Notes under the pieces: generated by a model
Told to the model about the DNA's origin: nothing
Seen by the model: the letters and a program-made list of their open reading frames with translations, nothing else
The model's database searches: none
Assembly: GCA_017409645.1 (NCBI GenBank)
Contig: JAFQSI010000049.1
Coordinates: forward strand, 1 to 11,389
Length of the DNA: 11,389 nucleotides
Reading direction: 5' to 3'
From: Oscillospiraceae bacterium
GTDB taxonomy: Bacteria; Bacillota; Clostridia; Oscillospirales; Oscillospiraceae
Translations under genes and position numbers: made by a program
Shown here: piece after piece, positions 6,511-11,389 of the stretch
Numbering within the stretch: position 1 is the first letter of the stretch
Layout of the letters: each line of letters starts with the position of its first letter

Positions 6511-7869
6511 TCAGGGAGTGACGACCTCGGGATAGTTCTCGTTGATGGCCTTGTAGAAGTTGGCCATGGCCTCCTCCTCGGTGACGTTGCCCTGGCAGTA
6601 CTCTCTCCAGTTGGACTGCAGCTGCTCGTTGATGATCTGGTCGTAGATGGTCTTGTTCTCGAACTTGATGTTCTTGGCCAGCTCCACGAAGACAGCCACG
6701 TCGTTCTGGCCGCCCAGGAAGTCGTTGCCGTACTCGGGGTCGGCAGCGAACTTAGCATTGACAGCCTGGTTGTTGGAGAACTGAGCCTCGTTGGCGACCA
6801 GGTTGGTGCAGACTTCCTCATCGTTGATGAAGGTATCCATGATGTCAGCCAGCATGGTGGGGTTATCGGAAGAAGCGGAAGCCATCAGCCAGGTGCCGCC
6901 CCAGAAGTGAGCCTGGGGACCCATGGTGATTGCCCAGTCGCCGTAGCAGCCCTTTTCGGGATCCTGTGCGTTGCCCATGGAGAAGTTGAAGTACCATGCA
7001 GGTCCGAAGTAGCACATGGTCTTGCCGTCGGCGAACATCTGAGCGGTGCAGGGCTCGTCCCAGATACCGGTGTTGATGGTGTAGCCCTTGTCGGAGAATT
7101 CCTTGGCCTGAGCCTTCCATGCATCGATCTGCGCATCAAACTGCAGGTTGCCGGCCTCGTCGACCCAGGGAGCGGTGACGTTGTCGGAGAAGACACGGTA
7201 GGTGGCGGCATCGGAAGCGGTCATGTAGTAGCCCTTGGCCTTGGCATCGGCAGCCACGGCATTGAACTTCTCCCAGCTGTCCAGCAGAGCCTGGACCTCG
7301 GCGGGATCATCGGTGCCCAGAACGTCCTTGGCGATGGAGCGGCGGTAGATCAGCGCAGCGGGGCAGCACTGGAAGGAAACGCCCTTGACAACGCCGGAAG
7401 CATCGGATGCAGCCTGAACGGTGTAGGGATAGGTGTTGGAGAAATCGGTCACGCCCAGAGCCTGGATGTCCTGGGTAAACTCGGAGTTGGCATACTGCAC
7501 GATGTTGTGGTCGACCTCCAGCAGGAACATGTCGATCTTCTCATCGGCGGGCACATTTTCCTGGTTCAGCAGAGCCTCGTCCAGCTTGTTTCTGTAAGCA
7601 CCGCCGTCATTGGGAGTGATGATCCAGTTGACGGTGACGCCTTCGGGAACGGTGTAGTACTTCTCGAAGAAGCCCTTGAACTCTTCGTTCCATGCGTAGA
7701 TGTTGAAAACCTTGCCTTCTTCAACTGCGGGGTTCTCCTCGCCGCCGTCGGGATTCTCCACAACGGGAGCGTCGCCCTTGGGTTCGGTAGTACCGGTCGC
7801 GGAGTCGCCGCAGGCGACCAGGGACAGCACCATGACCAGAGCCAGCAACAGAGCCAATGCTTTTTTCAT
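6511..7869 (-). CDS. lipoprotein sugar-binding protein of the CUT1 ABC transporter
   Basis: This extracellular, membrane-anchored receptor captures the sugar and delivers it to the two permeases. The ATG at 7869 follows GGAGG with good spacing. It gives a classical lipoprotein signal MKKALALLLALVMVLSLVAC with lipobox LVAC and lipidation at C20; an earlier in-frame start at 7902 would add 11 polar residues before the signal and is rejected. Residues 21-52 are an acidic, Pro/Gly-rich linker. The mature part (about 53-452) has the two-lobed solute-binding layout of the extracellular-domain-1 family, with aromatic patches FGPAWYFNF (288-296) and HFWGGTWLM (321-329) that could stack on sugar rings. 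The 452-residue length fits CUT1 receptors. It sits between the regulator and the permeases. Cellobiose or a short beta-glucan oligomer is the likely ligand, inferred from the neighbouring phosphorylase. Confidence 0.92.
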   Translation of the reverse strand: MKKALALLLALVMVLSLVACGDSATGTTEPKGDAPVVENPDGGEENPAVEEGKVFNIYAWNEEFKGFFEKYYTVPEGVTVNWIITPNDGGAYRNKLDEALLNQENVPADEKIDMFLLEVDHNIVQYANSEFTQDIQALGVTDFSNTYPYTVQAASDASGVVKGVSFQCCPAALIYRRSIAKDVLGTDDPAEVQALLDSWEKFNAVAADAKAKGYYMTASDAATYRVFSDNVTAPWVDEAGNLQFDAQIDAWKAQAKEFSDKGYTINTGIWDEPCTAQMFADGKTMCYFGPAWYFNFSMGNAQDPEKGCYGDWAITMGPQAHFWGGTWLMASASSDNPTMLADIMDTFINDEEVCTNLVANEAQFSNNQAVNAKFAADPEYGNDFLGGQNDVAVFVELAKNIKFENKTIYDQIINEQLQSNWREYCQGNVTEEEAMANFYKAINENYPEVVTP

Positions 7870-7895
7870 TTTAGTTTCCTCCTTTTTATTTGTTT

Positions 7896-7908
7896 CGGGC
7901 ACGGCCCG
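7896..7908 (-). other. small hairpin between regulator and binding-protein genes
   Basis: CGGGC (7896-7900) and GCCCG (7904-7908) form a 5-base-pair stem with a 3-base loop in the 58-base gap after the lacI-type gene and before the ribosome binding site of the binding-protein gene. No U run follows on the minus strand. It may mark a processing site; the evidence is slight. No separate promoter was seen in this gap. Confidence 0.3.
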
Positions 7909-7927
7909 ATAACATACGTTTTGTTCC

Positions 7928-8932
7928 TCACCGGATATCCCGGACGGTCCTGCCCTCCAGCAGGGTGCCGGAAACCAGGATCCGGTCGATCAGGGTGGTC
8001 TTCGGATGCTCGATCAGGCTGATGAGCCTTTCTGCTGCGATACTGCCCAGCAGCTGCGCATTCTGGCTGTAGGTGGTCAGATTCATCACCCGCGCCAGAT
8101 GGATGCCGTCATATCCCGCAACGGAGATATCCTCCGGGACCCGGAGTCCGTGGTCCTGCAGAACATTCATACCGCCGATGTAGGAAAAGTCGTCCGGGAA
8201 GATGATGCAGGTGGGCCGGACCGGCAAGGCCAGCAGCTCCTCCGTGGCCTGGGCGCACCGCTGGGGATCGTGGTAGACACATTCCCGGATATACGCATCC
8301 GGGATATCCAGGCCCAGCTCTTCACAGGCCCGGTAAAAGCCGGTCAGCCGGTTCCGTGTCACCGTGGTCTGTTCTCCATGCAGGAAGGCGATCTTCCGGT
8401 GGCCCCGGCTGTGGATGTAGCGGACCAGCGCTTCCAGGCCGTTGACGTTGTCCGAGATCACCGCCAGGCGGTTGTCGAATATATGGTCGATGGTGACCAT
8501 GGGGATCCCGCTGTCCACCAGCTCCCGCACCTGCGGATCACCAAAATCCACGCAGGCGATCACCACGCCGTCCACGCCCCTGTACAGGCAGTGCTGCAAA
8601 TAGGTGGATTTTTTTCCGGCTACATTGTGGTTGATGAAGGTGATATCGTACCCCCGGCTTTCCGCCTCCACCTTGAAGCTTTCCAGCATGGAGGAGAAAT
8701 ACTCGTGGCCCAAGCCGCTCCGGCGCTCATCCACAAACAGGACGCCCAGGTGGTAGGTCCGGTTGGTCTTCAGCGCCCTTGCTGCGGCATTGGATAAATA
8801 CCCCAGCTCCTTTGCCACCTGCTGCACACGCCGGCGGGTTTGCTCGCCAACATCCGGCTGGCCGTTCAATGCCTTGCTGACAGTGGCTACGGATACACCG
8901 CATCTTTGCGCTATGTCTTTCATCGATACCAT
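7928..8932 (-). CDS. LacI-family transcriptional repressor
   Basis: This is a DNA-binding regulator of sugar genes, 334 residues from the chosen start. The N-terminus holds the LacI helix-turn-helix (MKDIAQRCGVSVATVSKALN, residues 4-23) and the hinge region near 48-59 (NAAARALKTNRT). From residue 60 a two-lobed periplasmic-binding-like sensor follows, including GVDGVVIA, GIPMVTIDH and the late VPEDISVAGYDG motif. The ATG at 8932 has AGGAGA at 8938-8943, 5 bases away. The in-frame TTG at 8980 is rejected because it lies inside the -10 box and would translate the operator. It is the first gene of the transporter operon and divergent to cellobiose phosphorylase; near-identical operator candidates lie at both promoters, so it probably represses itself, the transporter and the phosphorylase. 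The inducer (cellobiose or a derivative) is inferred. Confidence 0.93.
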   Translation of the reverse strand: MVSMKDIAQRCGVSVATVSKALNGQPDVGEQTRRRVQQVAKELGYLSNAAARALKTNRTYHLGVLFVDERRSGLGHEYFSSMLESFKVEAESRGYDITFINHNVAGKKSTYLQHCLYRGVDGVVIACVDFGDPQVRELVDSGIPMVTIDHIFDNRLAVISDNVNGLEALVRYIHSRGHRKIAFLHGEQTTVTRNRLTGFYRACEELGLDIPDAYIRECVYHDPQRCAQATEELLALPVRPTCIIFPDDFSYIGGMNVLQDHGLRVPEDISVAGYDGIHLARVMNLTTYSQNAQLLGSIAAERLISLIEHPKTTLIDRILVSGTLLEGRTVRDIR

Positions 8933-8957
8933 AGGCGTCTCCTGCAGCTCATCATTG

Positions 8958-8973
8958 CTTAATCGTTTTCGTA
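8958..8973 (+). promoter_or_regulatory. candidate LacI operator at the start of the transporter operon
   Basis: CTTAATCGTTTTCGTA here differs at one base from the sequence at 9223-9238, and both copies are followed by ATTTCAA. It shows imperfect dyad symmetry (AAnCGnTT) around a central CG, as in many LacI-family operators. It covers the predicted transcription start of the minus-strand promoter (about 8972), an ideal repression position. Confidence 0.7.
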
Positions 8974-8978
8974 ATTTC

Positions 8979-9007
8979 AATATATCTCATTTTGCACATA
9001 ATATCAA
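8979..9007 (-). promoter_or_regulatory. sigma-A promoter of the lacI-transporter operon
   Basis: On the minus strand TTGATA (9007-9002) and TATATT (8984-8979) are separated by exactly 17 bases, close to the sigma-A consensus. Transcription would start near 8972, leaving a leader of about 40 bases before the repressor ATG. Confidence 0.8.
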
Positions 9008-9157
9008 GTTTTATTTTTCCTTCTTCCAAGCACTTTGCCTAATTTCGTCGTTCTTACCCATAAGGTTTGCGAAAATTTGTGGAAGATGCTTCCGAAAATT
9101 CACTTAACGCTTTTCCGTCTTTAGAACATCCATGCATTTTTATTGTCAAAGTGCATA

Positions 9158-9182
9158 AAAAGCAATAATTCTTCTTGCTTTT
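9158..9182 (+). promoter_or_regulatory. inverted repeat over the -35 region of the phosphorylase promoter
   Basis: AAAAGCAA (9158-9165) and TTGCTTTT (9175-9182) are perfect inverted repeats with a 9-base spacer. The right half contains the whole -35 hexamer TTGCTT. The location suggests a binding site for a second regulator competing with or recruiting RNA polymerase; it could also be a chance palindrome in A/T-rich DNA. Confidence 0.35.
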
Positions 9183-9203
9183 CTTGGTGATATCCGCTAT
9201 GCT
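9175..9203 (+). promoter_or_regulatory. sigma-A promoter of cellobiose phosphorylase
   Basis: TTGCTT (9175-9180) and TATGCT (9198-9203) are spaced by 17 bases. Transcription would start near 9210, giving a leader of about 65 bases that contains the second operator candidate. A weaker alternative, TTGTCA (9143-9148) with TAATTC (9166-9171), also has 17-base spacing. Confidence 0.65.
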
Positions 9204-9222
9204 AGAGGTGTAATTATAGGCA

Positions 9223-9238
9223 CTTAATCGTTATCGTA
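9223..9238 (+). promoter_or_regulatory. candidate LacI operator in the phosphorylase leader
   Basis: CTTAATCGTTATCGTA matches the site at 8958-8973 at 15 of 16 positions and lies in the same orientation. It falls about 13-28 bases after the predicted transcription start, where a bound repressor would block elongation or promoter escape. The pair, 265 bases apart, could also allow looping across the divergent region. Confidence 0.7.
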
Positions 9239-9275
9239 GATTTCAACCGCATCACATCAGCAAGGAGTGAAGGAC

Positions 9276-11389
9276 ATGAAATTCGGATACTTCGATGATA
9301 CCCGGCGGGAATACGTGATCACCACCCCCGCCACCCCCCTGCCCTGGATCAACTATCTGGGCAGCGAGGAATTTCTCGGCATGATCTCCAACACCGCCGG
9401 CGGCTACTGCTTCTACCGGGACGCCAAGCTTCAGCGTATCCTGCGTTACCGCTACAATTCCGTTCCCGGCGACAACGGCGGCCGCTTCTATTACATCAAG
9501 GAAGCGGGCAAAAAAGCATGGAACCCCGGGTTCCTCCCCTCCAGGACCCCCCTGGATTCCTATGAATGTCGTCACGGCATGGGGTACACCCGCTTCGACT
9601 CCTCCAAAGACGGCCTGCGGGCAAACATGACCTTCTTCGTTCCCGTGGGTGAGAACTGCGAGATCCACGACCTGCTGCTCCTCAACGAAACCGACGCGAG
9701 CAAGACCGTCCATCTCTGGGGCGTCATGGAGTGGTGCCTGTGGAATGCGGTCGACGACGCCAACAACTACCAGAGAAACCTCAACATCGCCGAATCCGAA
9801 GTGGAGGACGGCGTGATCTACCACAAGACCGAATACCGGGAGCGCCGGGATCACTATGCCTTCTACGGCGTGAACGTTCCCGCGGCGGGCTGGGATACGG
9901 ACCGGAACACCTTCCTGGGACACATGGGAGACTGGTCTGACCCGCAGCTGGTCCGGGAAGAGCGAAGTGCCTTCTCCCGCATCACCGGCTGGTATCCCAT
10001 CGGCTGCCACCATCTGGAGCTGAAGCTGGCTCCGGGAGAGAGCAAGCGGATCGTCTTCACCCTCGGCTACGGTCAGAATCCCCGGGATCAGAAATTCATC
10101 GCGCCCGGCGTGATCCGGAAGGATACCGCAAAGCGTGTCTGCGGCAGATTCTCCGATCCCGCCACAGTGGATGCCGCCCTGGCGGAGCTGTCCGCCTACT
10201 GGGACAGGCTTCTTGGAAACTATCAGCTCCAATGCGGCAACGAAAAGCTGAACCGGATGGTGAACATCTGGCATCAGTACCAGTGCATGGTCACCTTCAA
10301 CTTAAGCCGCTCCGCGTCCTATTACGAGACAGGCACCGGACGGGGCATGGGCTTCCGGGATTCCTGCCAGGATCTCTACGGCTTCATGCACATCGTCCCG
10401 GACCGGGCCCGGGAGCGGATCATCGACATCGCCTCCATCCAGTTCGCCGACGGCTCCACCTACCATCAGTACCAGCCTCTGACCAAGCGGGGCAACAACG
10501 ACATCGGCGGCGGCTTCAATGACGACCCCCTGTGGCTCGTCGGTGCCGTCTGCGCCTACATCAAGGAAACCGGCGATTTCTCCATCCTGGAGCATCCCAC
10601 CCCCTTTGACAATGTGCCCGGCTCCGAGGTCCCCCTTCTGGAGCATGTGCGCCGCAGCGTCAACTTTACCATCCGCAATCTGGGCCCCCATAAGCTGCCC
10701 CTGATCGGCCGGGCGGACTGGAATGACTGTCTGAACCTGAACTGCTTCTCCGAGGAGCCCGGCGAATCCTTCCAGACCTTCGGACCTTCTGAAGGCCCCG
10801 TGGCGGAATCCGTGTTCATCGGCGGCATGTTCGTGAAGTACGGCGGCGAATACGCAGCGCTTTGTGACCGCATCGGACTTGCAGAGGAAGCTGCTTCTGT
10901 CCGCCAGGCCGTTGCAAATATGGAAAAGGCCATCCTGGCCGACGGCTGGGACGGTCAATGGTTCCTGCGGGCCTATGACGCCTACGGTCAAAAGGTCGGT
11001 TCTTCCGAATGTCGGGAGGGACAGATCTTCATCGAGCCCCAGGGCTTCTGCACCCTGGCCGGCGTCGGCGGACGGGAATACGGCATCCAGGCCATGGAAT
11101 CCACCCGGAAATATCTGCTGGGCGAATACGGCGTGGAGCTGCTGCATCCGTGCTACACCGAATATCATCTGGAGCTGGGTGAGATCACCTCCTATCCCCC
11201 CGGCTTCAAGGAAAACGGCTCTGTCTTCTGCCACAACAATCCCTGGATCGTCTGCGCCGAGGCCGCACTGGGCCGGGGCAACGAAGCCTTTGACATCTAC
11301 CGCCGGATCTGCCCCGCCTATCTGGAGGACCGCTCCGAGATCCACGAGACGGAGCCCTACTGCTACTCCCAGATGGTCACCGGCCGGGC
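9276..11389 (+). CDS. cellobiose phosphorylase, GH94 (3' end outside window)
   Basis: This cytoplasmic enzyme splits cellobiose with inorganic phosphate into alpha-glucose 1-phosphate and glucose (EC 2.4.1.20). The frame is open from the ATG at 9276, with AAGGAG at 9262-9267, to the window end: 704 residues of about 810 for the family. The N-terminus MKFGYFDDTRREYVITTPATPLPWINYLG is nearly that of the Clostridium thermocellum enzyme as I recall it. Other hallmarks are SNTAGGYCFYRDA (38-50), YRERRDHYAFYGV, GRGMGFRDSCQD (355-366, substrate and phosphate site), YHQYQPLTKRGNNDIGGGFNDDP, and GRADWNDCLNLNCF, where D481 and D484 flank WN; one of them, probably D484, is the general acid. Close relatives with other disaccharide specificity (laminaribiose, chitobiose, cellodextrin phosphorylases) exist, but overall similarity favours cellobiose. 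No frameshift is seen in the visible part; the C-terminal subdomain is missing only because the window ends. Confidence 0.95.
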   Translation, partial: MKFGYFDDTRREYVITTPATPLPWINYLGSEEFLGMISNTAGGYCFYRDAKLQRILRYRYNSVPGDNGGRFYYIKEAGKKAWNPGFLPSRTPLDSYECRHGMGYTRFDSSKDGLRANMTFFVPVGENCEIHDLLLLNETDASKTVHLWGVMEWCLWNAVDDANNYQRNLNIAESEVEDGVIYHKTEYRERRDHYAFYGVNVPAAGWDTDRNTFLGHMGDWSDPQLVREERSAFSRITGWYPIGCHHLELKLAPGESKRIVFTLGYGQNPRDQKFIAPGVIRKDTAKRVCGRFSDPATVDAALAELSAYWDRLLGNYQLQCGNEKLNRMVNIWHQYQCMVTFNLSRSASYYETGTGRGMGFRDSCQDLYGFMHIVPDRARERIIDIASIQFADGSTYHQYQPLTKRGNNDIGGGFNDDPLWLVGAVCAYIKETGDFSILEHPTPFDNVPGSEVPLLEHVRRSVNFTIRNLGPHKLPLIGRADWNDCLNLNCFSEEPGESFQTFGPSEGPVAESVFIGGMFVKYGGEYAALCDRIGLAEEAASVRQAVANMEKAILADGWDGQWFLRAYDAYGQKVGSSECREGQIFIEPQGFCTLAGVGGREYGIQAMESTRKYLLGEYGVELLHPCYTEYHLELGEITSYPPGFKENGSVFCHNNPWIVCAEAALGRGNEAFDIYRRICPAYLEDRSEIHETEPYCYSQMVTGR

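Noticed and set aside
4505..6535. 676-codon plus-strand ORF opposite the two permease genes
   Set aside because: It starts inside a terminator hairpin, crosses two real genes and a gap, and is rich in His/Gln/Asp; it is an antisense shadow of the permeases.
7870..7902. Earlier start adding 11 residues to the sugar-binding protein
   Set aside because: It would put a polar stretch ahead of the signal peptide; GGAGG sits correctly only for the ATG at 7869.
7905..7921. GATAAC...GTT sequence in the gap before the binding-protein gene as a third LacI operator
   Set aside because: It shares only a short core with the two good sites and has no promoter beside it; the match could be chance.
6466..8022. 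518-codon plus-strand ORF opposite the binding-protein gene
   Set aside because: It is antisense to a lipoprotein gene with signal peptide and ribosome binding site, and its low-complexity Val/Gly/Leu/His composition fits a shadow frame.
8933..8980. TTG start at 8980 adding 16 residues to the LacI-type repressor
   Set aside because: It lies within the -10 element and the extension would be encoded by the operator; the ATG at 8932 has a ribosome binding site and gives the normal start before the helix-turn-helix.
9252..11345. Two long minus-strand ORFs (9252-10274 and 10302-11345)
   Set aside because: Both are antisense to the open frame of cellobiose phosphorylase, which has strong full-length family similarity.
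1..11389. CRISPR array, tRNA, rRNA, insertion sequence or phage genes
   Set aside because: No regularly spaced repeats, cloverleaf, rRNA-like stretch, transposase motif or phage protein was found in reading either strand.

Overview
The window looks like chromosomal DNA from a GC-rich, low-oxygen Clostridia member, most likely an Oscillospiraceae/Ruminococcaceae-type gut or rumen Firmicute. The grounds are strong GGAGG-type ribosome binding sites, occasional TTG starts, lipoprotein and transporter sequences of Firmicutes type, a cellobiose phosphorylase that closely resembles the clostridial enzyme as I remember it, and a small palindromic intergenic element of a kind I recall from these genomes. 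The taxonomic call is inference.

Left part (1-4300, + strand): phosphate acquisition. The tail of what is probably pstC overlaps a 37-residue single-helix ORF by ATGA. Then follow pstA (134-976), pstB (973-1725, TTG start, overlapping pstA) and phoU (1727-2374). A strong hairpin terminator (2391-2422) closes the operon. A separate promoter, preceded by phased TTTTAY repeats resembling a Pho box, drives a 589-residue Na+/Pi cotransporter fused to a PhoU-like domain (2531-4300). The cell thus has a high-affinity ATP-driven Pi importer and a sodium-coupled one side by side.

Middle (4301-4531): a convergent intergenic region holding two terminators, one per strand, that lie beyond each other, with a palindromic repeat between them.

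Right part (4532-11389): a beta-glucoside (probably cellobiose) utilisation locus. On the minus strand, in transcription order, are a LacI-family repressor (8932-7928), a lipoprotein sugar-binding protein (7869-6511), and two CUT1-type permeases (6358-5417 and 5404-4532). Two stable stem-loops sit between the binding protein and the first permease. No ATPase gene is present, so a shared MsmK/UgpC-type ATPase is expected elsewhere. Divergently on the + strand a GH94 cellobiose phosphorylase starts at 9276 and runs off the window after about 704 of roughly 810 residues. The divergent control region (8933-9275) has a good sigma-A promoter in each direction, and a nearly identical 16-base sequence, the probable LacI operator, lies at or just after each predicted start of transcription.

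How it fits together: the ABC transporter would bring in cellobiose (or a short cellodextrin), and the phosphorylase would split cellobiose with inorganic phosphate into glucose 1-phosphate and glucose, saving ATP. The LacI protein would control both arms. The phosphate-uptake genes supply the co-substrate, but nothing in the sequence shows direct co-regulation. No CRISPR array, tRNA, rRNA, transposase or phage gene was seen.
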